Source: Microcaldota archaeon (GTDB lineage Archaea; Micrarchaeota; Micrarchaeia; Anstonellales; Anstonellaceae). Taken from it: 43,398 nt of DNA. This document shows, piece after piece, positions 15,851-23,742 of this stretch (position 1 is its first letter; each line of letters begins with the position of its first letter). Made by a program: the position numbers and the translations under genes. The notes under the pieces were generated by a model. The model was not told the DNA's origin, searched no databases, and saw only the letters and a program-made list of their open reading frames with translations. The stretch is from NCBI GenBank assembly GCA_026396415.1, contig JAPLWX010000037.1, positions 1 to 43,398 of the forward strand, in the 5' to 3' direction.

Positions 15851-15880
15851 TTTATATATATTATCATGACAACGTCATGA
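15851..15880 (+). promoter_or_regulatory. TATA box with adjoining inverted-repeat operator
   Basis: TTTATATATATTA (15851-15863) is followed directly by TCATGAC-AAC-GTCATGA (15864-15880), a perfect 7-bp inverted repeat. It lies between the TATA box and the expected start site of the winged-helix gene at 15899, a standard position for an archaeal repressor. Confidence 0.6.
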
Positions 15881-15898
15881 CAACAGCAAAGCAATATC

Positions 15899-16450
15899 AT
15901 GAGCCTGTCAGGAAAGACAAGCAACGAAAGGAACAAAGCGTTCCAAGCGGATGGGAACATGAAACGCGATGAAAATTATAAAGCTATTGGAGAAGGCTCG
16001 GGGAAACAGGCAATCGAGGAACTCCGCAACGAGGTTCTCTCGCCCCTCGAAAATGACATCCAGAAGCTCCGGGATCCAGTAGTCCTCGCAGCTTTGATGC
16101 ACACTGCTGCAACCGAGCGGGAAAACACGAATCGGCTGCTAAAGACGCTCATAGAAAAGCTGGACGCGAAGTTCTCCGAAGTGGACGCGCGCCTGGCAAG
16201 GATAGAAGCACAGTCCGCTGCCCCAATGGCTGCGGCAGGGCAGGAGGAGGTCCTTCTCCCGTCCGTGGACGAGGAAATCCTGGAGTTCGTAAGGGAAAAG
16301 AGGCATGCTTCCGCCGAGGAAGTGCGCAGGCGGTTCGGCTACAAGGGAAGGAACGCGGCATCCGCACGCCTCTCCCGCATGTACGAACTGGGCCTGCTTG
16401 AGAAAAAGCAGGTGGGTAGGGCAGTGCTTTACTGCGCGAAATCACAATAA
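15899..16450 (+). CDS. Winged-helix DNA-binding protein with N-terminal helical region
   Basis: 183 residues. Residues 30-110 are helical and charged (IEELRNEVLSPLENDIQKLRD, RENTNRLLKTLIEKLDAKFS), probably a dimerising coil. Residues about 122-182 form a winged helix: SVDEEILEFVREKRHASAEE, RRRFGYKGRNAASARLSRMY, then ELGLLEKKQVGRAVLYCAK as the wing. This is a typical archaeal transcription-regulator architecture. A perfect inverted repeat between its TATA box and start suggests self-repression. ATG 15899 is used; ATG 15877 is not in this frame. Confidence 0.75.
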   Translation: MSLSGKTSNERNKAFQADGNMKRDENYKAIGEGSGKQAIEELRNEVLSPLENDIQKLRDPVVLAALMHTAATERENTNRLLKTLIEKLDAKFSEVDARLARIEAQSAAPMAAAGQEEVLLPSVDEEILEFVREKRHASAEEVRRRFGYKGRNAASARLSRMYELGLLEKKQVGRAVLYCAKSQ

Positions 16451-16467
16451 GGAATTCACAAATCATG

Positions 16468-16655
16468 CTTGCTAAAATCGAAGCAAGGCGACCAATATGC
16501 CGGGTGACTCCGGCAGTTGTTCCGGATTCTTGCAAATCCGGACAAGAATAGGAGCGGCGTACAAGTGCGCGCCGCTTTCATATTTTTGGAGAACTCATGG
16601 GGGCGCGTTATTCACCTCCCACACCCTACTTTTTTGCGCCCCCGTTCTCCAAAAT
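16468..16655. repeat. Cluster of five hairpins in an intergenic region
   Basis: The 214-bp gap between convergent genes holds, in order: CTTGC/GCAAG (16468-16487), TGCCGG-GTGACT-CCGGCA (16498-16515), TTGTTCCGGATT/AATCCGGACAA (about 16517-16544, one bulge), AGCGGCG/CGCCGCT (about 16553-16579), and a long arm pair TTTTGGAGAAC plus GGGGGCGC matched by GCGCCCCC plus GTTCTCCAAAA (about 16586-16655, 4-base bulge). No ORF is convincing. The last could be a terminator serving both strands. Confidence 0.7.
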
Positions 16656-16664
16656 CTTTTCCCC

Positions 16665-17546
16665 TTAGGCCTGCCGCTCGTTTTCACGCACCATTGACAC
16701 CCCTGCTGCTAACGAGATCAAGCCTGCAACCGCGGTCAGCGCGCCTGCAAGGCAGTACAGGAAAAAGCCGCCCATCTGGCCTACTGTCGTTTCTGCTATC
16801 AATCTTGACTCGCGCAATTCATCTGCATCCTCTACGGATTTCCTCTCGTTCTTCCGCCCTTTCAATAACTTGTAGCGGTCCAGGAAGCGCAGTTCGAGTT
16901 CTACTGCATCGCGCTCAGTCTTCAAGATCAAGTCCATGTTTGTTCTAAAGCGTTTGTCTGACTCCGCAAACTCATCATAACTGCCGCGCAGACCAGCCCT
17001 GCCGGTGCCGCTGTCGGGGGTTTCAGGAACAAAATCCGGAAACAGCTTCTCGATATTGGCATTGCAATGCCTTCCCTCATGTATTACGCTTGATTCCTGC
17101 TCTGCCTCGCTGCGACCAAGAATATCTGTGGAAAAATCAACCTTGGTGCCTATGGTTTGCGTGGAGCCGCCCGCATTCATTTTTATCGTGTCTATATTGG
17201 TGCAGATGAATTGCCCGAAGTTTTGATAGTCATCTCCTTTCATAAGAAGCCGAAGGTCTGCAGGGAAAGGCACCTCAAATGTTTTTTGTATTATTCCCGC
17301 AAGCTTGGCAGAATCCTGCGGGCTTGCCTTATTTCTTTCAATGAGCGGAAGCTTGCTTGATATTTTTCTTGGAAATGGCGCGACGTTGGCACAGTTAGGC
17401 ATCTGCCCTCGCCTGATATCCTGCTCCGTTTGCCGGAATGCTCCGTCCCTTTCCCCGGTTGCCTGCCTAACTGACAAGCAGGTTCCTGTGAATAGCGCCA
17501 GGCTCAGCGCTACCAAAGCATAGCCTTTCTTGGTTTGGGTTCTCAT
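16665..17546 (-). CDS. Membrane-anchored HExxH metallopeptidase-like protein
   Basis: 293 residues. An N-terminal hydrophobic segment (residues 8-27) and a C-terminal one (about 263-286, GGFFLYCLAGALTAVAGLIS) flank an extracytoplasmic-looking region. The zincin motif SSVIHEGRHCN is at residues 153-163 (H156, E157, H160); a third ligand may be a Glu in KTERDAVELELRFLDRY further on. No closer family is evident. ATG 17546 is preferred: a TTTTAAACAC TATA-like box lies about 35 bases upstream. It is divergent from the 299-aa gene at 17659. Confidence 0.6.
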   Translation of the reverse strand: MRTQTKKGYALVALSLALFTGTCLSVRQATGERDGAFRQTEQDIRRGQMPNCANVAPFPRKISSKLPLIERNKASPQDSAKLAGIIQKTFEVPFPADLRLLMKGDDYQNFGQFICTNIDTIKMNAGGSTQTIGTKVDFSTDILGRSEAEQESSVIHEGRHCNANIEKLFPDFVPETPDSGTGRAGLRGSYDEFAESDKRFRTNMDLILKTERDAVELELRFLDRYKLLKGRKNERKSVEDADELRESRLIAETTVGQMGGFFLYCLAGALTAVAGLISLAAGVSMVRENERQA

Positions 17547-17658
17547 CTGTTGGAAGCCCACGGGAGTTACCTGTTGCAAAGTGTTTAAAAGTGTTGGCAA
17601 GCGAGCAGGCGCAAGCGCGCAAATATCAAAATATAAACCTTGCCCGCGAACTTCTTGC

Positions 17659-18558
17659 ATGGAAGACCGCACAGTGATAATATCAAGCCAGGAGCTGGTG
17701 GATCACACGGTGCTTTTGCGCAAGAAAAACGAGCTTGCCTTCAAGCGAGACTTCCTCCTCAAGACAGGCGCAAAGCAAGGCGACTTGCACCTCCACGCCA
17801 TCGAGGGCGAGCTTGCGCTCGTGGAGGAAAAGCTAAAGCCGCTTGAGCACAAGCTGTCCGAGCTTGACATGATTACGGTGCTTCCCCGCAGGAAGGAGAT
17901 AGGCGAATTCACCTCGGAAATAAACAAGTTCTCCCGCCCGGAGCTTGACATTGCGGTGAAAGCAAAGAGCGGCACGGCGTATGAATTGATGCGCAAGCGC
18001 GCGGCGCTCGTGAAGAACAACTTCGAGAAGCGCGAGGACATCGCGCGCCTCACCATAATGCTGAACAACATGCCTCGCAAGGACTCCGAGGCGCTGCGCG
18101 GGCTCATCGAGGAAGGCGCGGGCGCGGATGCAGACGTCTCTTTCATGCCCAAGGAAAAGCAGCAGGAGCTTTTGAACCTCACATCGCGCCTCGGCAGGCA
18201 GTGCTGCGTCTTTGCCGGCAGCTTTTCCCTTGATAAAAAAAAAATTGACACTTCCGAGCTGAAGCCTTCCGATGAGGTCTCGCGCACCCTTCCCAACGGC
18301 AGGGTGGTGTGGGTGGAAGCGTCCAAGGTATTCGAATTCGACGCGAACGAAAAGGAGATAGCAACCGTGCTTGCCAAGATGCAGTCGAAGAACGCCGAGA
18401 AGCAGGCGCGCGCATTTTCCGAGGAGGAGACAGTCTACCTCGACAAATTGCAGGCCGACTACCTGGCTGCGCGCAACAAGCGCACGACGCTTGTGAAGGG
18501 CTCGGAGCTTGACGAGACGGCGAAGGTGTACAGGAAGGGGATGCCGGACGAGTTCTGA
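17659..18558 (+). CDS. Hypothetical coiled-coil protein, 299 aa
   Basis: Not recognised. A TATA-like AAATATAAACC (about 17626-17637) lies about 27 bases before ATG 17659, indicating a leaderless mRNA. Residues 1-75 form a likely helical hairpin (ELVDHTVLLRKKNELAFKRD, IEGELALVEEKLKPLEHKL). Further helices include AYELMRKRAALVKNNFEKR and KEIATVLAKMQSKNAEKQAR. Between them lies a strand-rich part (RQCCVFAGSFSL, LPNGRVVWVEASKVFEF). A run of ten A at about 18235-18244 (Lys-Lys-Lys) is a possible slippage site. Confidence 0.65.
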   Translation: MEDRTVIISSQELVDHTVLLRKKNELAFKRDFLLKTGAKQGDLHLHAIEGELALVEEKLKPLEHKLSELDMITVLPRRKEIGEFTSEINKFSRPELDIAVKAKSGTAYELMRKRAALVKNNFEKREDIARLTIMLNNMPRKDSEALRGLIEEGAGADADVSFMPKEKQQELLNLTSRLGRQCCVFAGSFSLDKKKIDTSELKPSDEVSRTLPNGRVVWVEASKVFEFDANEKEIATVLAKMQSKNAEKQARAFSEEETVYLDKLQADYLAARNKRTTLVKGSELDETAKVYRKGMPDEF

Positions 18559-18583
18559 TGCCAGCGCCGGGCTTGCAGAAGGA

Positions 18584-19063
18584 TCAATGCCCATCAATCA
18601 TTTTCCATTTTTTCCTGTCAGTCCTGCCAGGCTTGTCAAGCGCGTCCTTCACTCCGACCAGCTCCTCATATCTCCTTTTTTCTATGCCTGCGGCGAGCTT
18701 GAAATCCACTCTCGGGTTGCTGTAAATCAGATGGAGGAAGCCGTGGGCGTCAGCAAAATACGGCTCAAGCTCGGCAACCTTCCTGAAATCCTCAATTGCC
18801 TCTTCAAACCTGCTCACCCTGAAATTCGCAATTCCCCTGTAGTGGATTGACTGCGCATGCATGCCATCGCTGAGCTTGATTGCGGCGGTGAATTCCGTTA
18901 TTGCGCACCCGTATTCCTTCCTGCAGAATGCGCGGAATCCGCGGGCAAAGCAGGGCAGCATGCCGTCGGGCCCGCGCAACGCCCTGATGAACGCAAGCTC
19001 TGTGCCTATGTTCCTGACCGCGCGCTTCCACCCGCCCCATTCCTGGCGCTGTCTCATCTTCAT
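18584..19063 (-). CDS. Tetratricopeptide-repeat protein, 159 aa
   Basis: About three TPR-like helix pairs: ARGFRAFCRKEYGCAITEFT then AAIKLSDG, SIHYRGIANFRVSRFEEAIE then DFRKVAELEP, and YFADAHGFLHLIYSNP. The middle repeat fits the TPR consensus (Y-x-x-x-G at its start, F-x-x-A-I-x-D-x-x-K-A-x-E-L-x-P). TPRs mediate protein-protein contacts; the partner is unknown. ATG 19063 is chosen because a GAAATTTAAATTC TATA-like box lies about 25 bases upstream, giving a leaderless mRNA. It is divergent from the 148-aa gene at 19163. Confidence 0.75.
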   Translation of the reverse strand: MKMRQRQEWGGWKRAVRNIGTELAFIRALRGPDGMLPCFARGFRAFCRKEYGCAITEFTAAIKLSDGMHAQSIHYRGIANFRVSRFEEAIEDFRKVAELEPYFADAHGFLHLIYSNPRVDFKLAAGIEKRRYEELVGVKDALDKPGRTDRKKWKMIDGH

Positions 19064-19162
19064 GGGCGTGTTCTTGGCGCATGAATTTAAATTTCCCACA
19101 TACGGTGTCCTTTTTTATAACCTTCGCTACAGATTTTCGCCTATCTGGTGCGGGGTGGAGAC

Positions 19163-19609
19163 ATGCATAAAAAACTTTCAAAGGAGGGGCTTGTGGCAAC
19201 GCTCAACAACGGCGGCGTAACCGAAAGCGGGCGCAAGCTAGTCCAGCCCGGCTTGGCAAGGTACTTGCTGGGAAAGAATCCCATTTCCAAGGCATGCAAT
19301 ACACTGAATGACGGGGTCGCAGCCAGAACGCTTTTGAAAAAATCCTCGCAATTCCTCGCCCAAGGGGTAGCGCAGCTTGAGGCAATAAAGCAAATAGCCA
19401 ATCCGAAAACCGCGTTTGACGAGATGGACAAGGTGAGCGAGTCTCTCCGCATCGCCCTTTCGCTTTGCGAAGACGCAAGAGTCGTCGGCCCGTCCATGGC
19501 AAAAAACATCGACAGGCAAAATCTTCGGGTCTCAAAAGCAATGGACGACTACAAGGCAGTTTACTCCTCCTTGGCGCAAGCAATCTGCGGCTCGGTGTCA
19601 GAGGAATAA
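19163..19609 (+). CDS. Hypothetical helical protein, 148 aa
   Basis: Not recognised. GGGGTGGAG sits just upstream of ATG 19163, and a TTTTTTATAACC TATA-like box lies near 19110-19121. The product is predicted to be mostly helical (ARTLLKKSSQFLAQGVAQLE, FDEMDKVSESLRIALSL, SKAMDDYKAVYSSLAQAIC), like a small four-helix bundle. No membrane helix or motif is visible. It is the last gene before the ribosomal operon. Confidence 0.6.
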   Translation: MHKKLSKEGLVATLNNGGVTESGRKLVQPGLARYLLGKNPISKACNTLNDGVAARTLLKKSSQFLAQGVAQLEAIKQIANPKTAFDEMDKVSESLRIALSLCEDARVVGPSMAKNIDRQNLRVSKAMDDYKAVYSSLAQAICGSVSEE

Positions 19610-19683
19610 ATCTTCAAAGCCATCGGAGCGCCAACGTTGGCTGGCAAAGTGACGTGCTCCTTCCAAAGCCAGCTTGAAGCAAC

Positions 19684-19693
19684 GTTTATAAAC
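19684..19693 (+). promoter_or_regulatory. TATA box of the ribosomal protein operon
   Basis: GTTTATAAAC is a perfectly palindromic TATA element. It predicts a start near 19714 and so a leader of roughly 130 bases before uL3, unusually long here, where most genes are leaderless. Confidence 0.65.
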
Positions 19694-19740
19694 TCTTGTT
19701 TCAGTAATAAGCCCACTTCTTCCTTTCAAAGAAAGGCAAG

Positions 19741-19845
19741 ATGACACTCACTGCCCCGCCGTGTGCGGCGCGTAGTGAATCATTGCTGGCATCGTGTGCA
19801 GCAAAATCTTCAGAATATTCCATATATTCCATGGATGTGGCATGA
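19741..19845 (+). CDS. Possible leader peptide ORF directly upstream of uL3
   Basis: ATG 19741 opens a 34-codon frame (MTLTAPPCAARSESLLASCA, then AAKSSEYSIYSMDVA) whose TGA abuts the uL3 ATG at 19846. It lies wholly in the predicted operon leader. AAGGCAAG before the ATG is a weak ribosome site. The exact abutment suggests translational coupling or attenuation-like control, but a chance frame cannot be excluded. A small CGCCG-TGTG-CGGCG hairpin lies inside it. Confidence 0.35.
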   Translation: MTLTAPPCAARSESLLASCAAKSSEYSIYSMDVA

Positions 19846-20790
19846 ATGGGAAAGAGATCAGGGCATAAGAGGGGATCAATGGCGTTCCGCCCGCGCAAGC
19901 GCGCGCTGTCGCAGGTGCCCAATGTCCGCGCCTGGCCGCAAACTTCAGAGAAGAAGCTGTGCGGCTTTGCAGGCTACAAGGCAGGCATGACCCATATTAC
20001 ATATATAGATGACACCGAGTCCCCGTCGAAAGGGAGCGAGGTGTTCGCATCCGCAACTGTCATCGAATGCCCGCCCATGACCGTGTACGGCGTGCGCGGC
20101 TACAAGGCAGGGCAGGTTGTCGCCGACATAATCACCCCTGATGAAAAAATCCTCAAGTTCCTCGGAACTTCGAAAAAGAAAGACGGGAAATTCTCTGCTT
20201 CTGATGTGTCTGAAATTTTTGTGCTCACATATTCCCGCCCGGACATGACGGGCATGGGAAAGAAAACTCCCGAGAGGATGGAGATAGCAGTGGGCGGGAA
20301 GGACGTTGCAGAGAAGCTCGAGTTCGCGCTCTCGCTTTTGGGAAAGGAAGTGAAGGCGTCCGAGGTTTTCAAGCAGGGCGAATTCATCGACACAATCGCA
20401 ATCACGAAAGGAAAGGGCTGGCAGGGAACAGTCAAGAAGTTCGGCACTGCGCAGCAGAGAAGGAAGGCAACCGGCAAGCGCAGGCACATCGGTTCCTTAG
20501 GCGCATGGCACCCGGGCTACGTCCACTACACGGTACCGCGCCCCGGCCAGATGGGCTACCACAAGAGGACCGAAGTGAACAAGAGAATCATGAAGATGGG
20601 CGCGCCTGCCGAGATAAACCCCAGCGGCGGCTTCACGCACTTCGGCGTCCTCAAGAACGAATACCTTATGATAAAGGGCAGCGTGGCGGGCCCGCAAAAG
20701 AGGCTCATCCGCCTCCGCCACGCGGTCCGCATAACAGGCGCTCCAAAGGTGCCTGAAATAAAATATGTCTCGCTTGAGTCCAAGCAGTGA
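19846..20790 (+). CDS. rpl3: Ribosomal protein uL3
   Basis: 314 residues; large-subunit protein whose extended loop reaches the peptidyl-transferase centre. Recognised by RPRKRALSQVPNVRAWP near the start, GFAGYKAGMTHI, the KGKGWQGTVKKFG block, QRRKATGKRRHIGSLGAWHP, and GQMGYHKRTEVNKRI. ATG 19846 is used; the upstream peptide frame ends immediately before it, and an in-frame second ATG (19879, MAFRPRKRA) is a plausible alternative. First gene of the cluster. Confidence 0.95.
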   Translation: MGKRSGHKRGSMAFRPRKRALSQVPNVRAWPQTSEKKLCGFAGYKAGMTHITYIDDTESPSKGSEVFASATVIECPPMTVYGVRGYKAGQVVADIITPDEKILKFLGTSKKKDGKFSASDVSEIFVLTYSRPDMTGMGKKTPERMEIAVGGKDVAEKLEFALSLLGKEVKASEVFKQGEFIDTIAITKGKGWQGTVKKFGTAQQRRKATGKRRHIGSLGAWHPGYVHYTVPRPGQMGYHKRTEVNKRIMKMGAPAEINPSGGFTHFGVLKNEYLMIKGSVAGPQKRLIRLRHAVRITGAPKVPEIKYVSLESKQ

Positions 20791-20795
20791 TTTTC

Positions 20796-21578
20796 ATGAA
20801 AGCGCAAATGTACTCCATTGATGGGAAGGCTACGAGGGAAGTGGAACTGCCCCCGCAGTTCTCCGCCGTTGTCCGGCCCGACCTGATTGCCCGCGCGGCA
20901 ATCTCCGACCAGACCAGGCACTACCAGCCCAAGGGCAACGACCCCCGCGCAGGAATGGAGACCTCGGCGCGCTACAAGGGCAGGAAGGAGGACTTCGGCT
21001 CGGGCAAGAACAAGGGAACCGCCATCCGCCCCCGTGAAATCCTCCCCAAAGGAAGGCTGGGAAAAGTAAAAAGAATCCCGTCCGCAGTGAAGGGAAGGCG
21101 CGCGCATCCGCCGCACGTGAACAAGATAATAATAGAAAGGATGAACAGGAAGGAATACAGGATAGCGCTCATTTCCGCAATCGCGGCGACCTCGCACAAG
21201 TCAACGGTGGAGGCGCGCGGCCACAAAGTGCACGTCGCCCTCCCCATCATATTTGACAATTCATTCGAGGCGCTCACGAAGACGTCGCAGGTGGAGCGGG
21301 CGATAACGCCCTTCGTCGGCGACGACCTGGCGCGCTGCCGCAAGCCCAAGCTCCGCACAGGCGTGCGCAAGCGCAAGGGCGGCAGGACGTACCCAAAGTC
21401 CGTGATAATCGCGGTCGCGTCGGACGCGCCGGTGCTCCGCGCGGCAAGGAACATTGCAGGCGTGGACGTGGTGAAGGTTTCCGGCCTCACGGTCGAGAAG
21501 CTCGCGCCCGGCGCCAAGGCGGGAAGGCTCGCAATCTACACGGAAGCGGCTCTTGCCGAGATTGCAAAAATCCAGTGA
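20796..21578 (+). CDS. rpl4: Ribosomal protein uL4
   Basis: 260 residues, archaeal length; lines the peptide exit tunnel through its long internal loop (GMETSARYKGRKEDFGSGKN, RRAHPPHVNKI). The C-terminus carries the SVIIAVASDAPVLRAARNIA then GVDVV block. GTGAT overlaps the uL3 stop (CAG-TGA-T) and lies 9 bases before ATG 20796; the in-frame GTG at 20787 would add Met-Ile-Phe but is better read as part of the ribosome site. Confidence 0.95.
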   Translation: MKAQMYSIDGKATREVELPPQFSAVVRPDLIARAAISDQTRHYQPKGNDPRAGMETSARYKGRKEDFGSGKNKGTAIRPREILPKGRLGKVKRIPSAVKGRRAHPPHVNKIIIERMNRKEYRIALISAIAATSHKSTVEARGHKVHVALPIIFDNSFEALTKTSQVERAITPFVGDDLARCRKPKLRTGVRKRKGGRTYPKSVIIAVASDAPVLRAARNIAGVDVVKVSGLTVEKLAPGAKAGRLAIYTEAALAEIAKIQ

Positions 21579-21583
21579 TATTT

Positions 21584-21835
21584 ATGGCAGTCCTACAATA
21601 CCCGGTGACAAACGAAAAGGCGATAGGCCTTATAGAGCTCAAGAACACCCTCCTGTTCGTGGTCGCCCCTTCGGCAACAAAGCCCGAGATAAAGGAGGAA
21701 GTGGAAAGGCTTTTCGAGGTCAAGGTGGCGTCCGTGAACACGCTCATCACCCCGACCGGATTGAAGCGTGCGTTCGTGAAGCTGAAGGACGGCTTCAAGG
21801 CCGATGACGTTGCGGCGAAGCTGAAGATTGTATGA
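21584..21835 (+). CDS. rpl23: Ribosomal protein uL23
   Basis: 83 residues; sits at the tunnel exit and is a docking site for signal recognition particle and chaperones. Typical sequence: VTNEKAIGLIELKNTLLFVV, KPEIKEEVERLFEVKVASVN and PTGLKRAFVKL. GTGAT overlapping the uL4 TGA precedes ATG 21584, the same arrangement as for uL4. Confidence 0.94.
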   Translation: MAVLQYPVTNEKAIGLIELKNTLLFVVAPSATKPEIKEEVERLFEVKVASVNTLITPTGLKRAFVKLKDGFKADDVAAKLKIV

Positions 21836-21952
21836 TTGATAAATGCCTGACGAAGGCAAATGGTTGGAAAATGGGCTGATGAACGCGAATGATTGAAAAT
21901 GATATTGATTGAATTGGCTGATGGACGATTGGAATTTGCTTAAGGTGCGAAC
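21836..21952 (+). repeat. uL23-uL2 spacer made of degenerate short repeats
   Basis: The 117-bp spacer repeats variants of ATGATTGA and GATTGAA, starting with the uL23 stop region itself (GTATGATTGATAAATG) and again at about 21887 (GAATGATTGAAAATG). There is no convincing ORF. UGAUGA- and CUGA-like boxes occur but do not make a proper C/D RNA. Confidence 0.5.
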
Positions 21953-22717
21953 ATGGGAAAACTGCTCAAGCAACAGCGGCGTGGAAAGGGCTCGGTGGCG
22001 CACCGCGCGCCATCGCACCGCTACAAGCACGAGATTGCGTTCCGCAAGTACGAGGGCATCGAGAGGACCGGCGCGCTGCGCGGACAGATTCTCCGCTTCA
22101 TAGACGACCCGGCGCGCGGGGCGCTCCTGATGGAAGTCCAGTTCACCGATGGCTCGAAGACCGCGTTCATTGCCCCTGAAGGCGCGCGCGTGGGCGGCGA
22201 AATGCAGTCGGGCGCAACGGCGCCAGTGGGGCTTGGCAACTGCCTCCCGCTTGGCAGCATCCCAGAGGGCGCGCACATCTACAACATCGAGCTTGACCCC
22301 GGCGATGGCGGCAAGCTCGTCCGCACGCCAGGCTCGTACGCAACGCTGGTCAGCCGCGAGAAGGACAAGGCATACATCAAGCTCCCGAGCAAGCACCAGC
22401 TCATACTCTTCTCCACCTGCCGTGCGCAGATGGGGGTGGTGTGCGGCGGCGGCAGGCTCGAAAAGCCCCTCATGAAGGCGGGCACGAACTTCTACAAGAA
22501 GCATGCGCAGAACAGGAAGTGGCCCGTCAACCGCGGTGTCCACATGTCTGCCTACACCCACCCGTTCGGCGGGAAGCAGCACCACAAGGGGCGCGGCAGC
22601 ATGACGAGCCGCAACGCGCCCCCGGGAAGGAAGGTCGGGCACATCGCCGCGCGCTCCACCGGGAGGAAAAAGGCCCACGTCGAGGAAAGCAAGATAAACG
22701 CAGCGAACAAGAGATGA
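21953..22717 (+). CDS. rpl2: Ribosomal protein uL2
   Basis: 254 residues; essential for the peptidyl-transferase region and subunit joining. Shows GKLLKQQRRGKGSVAHRAPS, the RNA-binding ILRFIDDPARGALLMEVQF, and the conserved C-terminal block RGVHMSAYTHPFGGKQHHKG, in which the functionally important His is present. AAGGTG precedes the ATG. Confidence 0.96.
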   Translation: MGKLLKQQRRGKGSVAHRAPSHRYKHEIAFRKYEGIERTGALRGQILRFIDDPARGALLMEVQFTDGSKTAFIAPEGARVGGEMQSGATAPVGLGNCLPLGSIPEGAHIYNIELDPGDGGKLVRTPGSYATLVSREKDKAYIKLPSKHQLILFSTCRAQMGVVCGGGRLEKPLMKAGTNFYKKHAQNRKWPVNRGVHMSAYTHPFGGKQHHKGRGSMTSRNAPPGRKVGHIAARSTGRKKAHVEESKINAANKR

Positions 22718-22733
22718 CGATTGAGGTTTTGCT

Positions 22734-23132
22734 ATGCCCAGGATTGACAAGTACCGCGGAAAGATGGCAGACGAGCTTTCGAAGATGTCTGTCAGCGAAA
22801 CGCTCCCAATGCTCACTTCCCGCGCGCGCCGTTCGCTGACGCGCGTAGCAAGCAGCAAGTCCATCAAGGTAAAAACGTTCATGAAGAAAGTGGCGGCGAT
22901 GAAGGACAAGGCCAAGGTCATCCGCACCCAGGTGCGCGAGGCGGTGATAGTGCCCGAGTGGCTTGGCAGGACGTTCGCCGTGCACAACGGGAAGGAATGG
23001 AAAAGCGTCCACGTTTCCGTCGACAAGCTCGGCTACCGCCTCGGCGATTTCGCCCACACCACGGGAAGGGTGCTCCACAGCGGGCCAGGAGTGGGGGCAA
23101 CAAGGGGAAGCAAGTTCATCCCGCTCAAGTAA
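22734..23132 (+). CDS. rps19: Ribosomal protein uS19
   Basis: 132 residues; small-subunit head protein contacting tRNA and uS13. Diagnostic segments: KTFMKKVAAMKDKAKVIRTQ, REAVIVPEWLGRTFAVHNG and the C-terminal GEFxxTxG-type LGDFAHTTGRVLHSGPGVGA. GAGGTTTTGCT precedes the ATG. Confidence 0.95.
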   Translation: MPRIDKYRGKMADELSKMSVSETLPMLTSRARRSLTRVASSKSIKVKTFMKKVAAMKDKAKVIRTQVREAVIVPEWLGRTFAVHNGKEWKSVHVSVDKLGYRLGDFAHTTGRVLHSGPGVGATRGSKFIPLK

Positions 23133-23141
23133 GTGATTTTC

Positions 23142-23729
23142 ATGGAGTATGCGTACAACAAAAAGCCGGCCGGCCGCACAGCGCGCGCAAGGATTTCGCG
23201 GGTGAACTGCTCGTGGAAAGACCTGTCCGAGGTGTGCCGGAACGTGCGGTACCGCGACACCGACTATGCGCTTGACTTCCTTGCAAGGGCGGCAGAGGGC
23301 GAGCAGGCAATACTGTTCCTGCGCCACTGCAAGAAGAAAGGCCACCGCCGCGAGCTTGGCGGAAAGAAGGGCGGCTTCCCTGTGAAGTCCTGCCGCGCGG
23401 TTCTCGGCGTGGTGGAAAGCGCGGACGCGAACGCCATCAAGCTCGGGCTTGGCGCGACAAAAATAGTGCACATCGCCGCGAACAAGCACGCGACATACCC
23501 GCGCATGTCCCCCAAGGGAAGGCGCATCCGCCATGACTACGAGGTCGCGTTCATCGAGGTAGTGCTTGAGGAGAAGCAGCAGAGAATCGAGAAAGCAGGA
23601 AAGAAAGCTGACGCTCCAAAGAAAGAGGAAGTGAAAAAGGCTGACGTTCCAAAAGTAGAAGCAAAAAAGACTGAAGTAAAAGCTGAAGTTCCGAAGAAAG
23701 CAGAAGCAGCTCCCCAGAAATCCGGTTAA
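23142..23729 (+). CDS. rpl22: Ribosomal protein uL22 with charged C-terminal tail
   Basis: 195 residues; its beta-hairpin lines the exit tunnel. Core segments: ARARISRVNCSWKDLSEVCR, GGKKGGFPVKSCRAVLGVVE, ATYPRMSPKGRRIRHDYEVA. Residues about 150-195 are a low-complexity Lys/Ala/Glu/Pro/Val tail absent from minimal family members. GTGATTTTC precedes ATG 23142; the in-frame GTG at 23133 is read as the ribosome site. Confidence 0.94.
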   Translation: MEYAYNKKPAGRTARARISRVNCSWKDLSEVCRNVRYRDTDYALDFLARAAEGEQAILFLRHCKKKGHRRELGGKKGGFPVKSCRAVLGVVESADANAIKLGLGATKIVHIAANKHATYPRMSPKGRRIRHDYEVAFIEVVLEEKQQRIEKAGKKADAPKKEEVKKADVPKVEAKKTEVKAEVPKKAEAAPQKSG

Positions 23730-23742
23730 TGAGAGTGACTAA

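Noticed and set aside
21836-21952. C/D box guide RNA between uL23 and uL2
   Set aside because: TGATGA and CTGA boxes occur, but D' and C' boxes are not at proper spacing; short simple repeats explain the sequence better.
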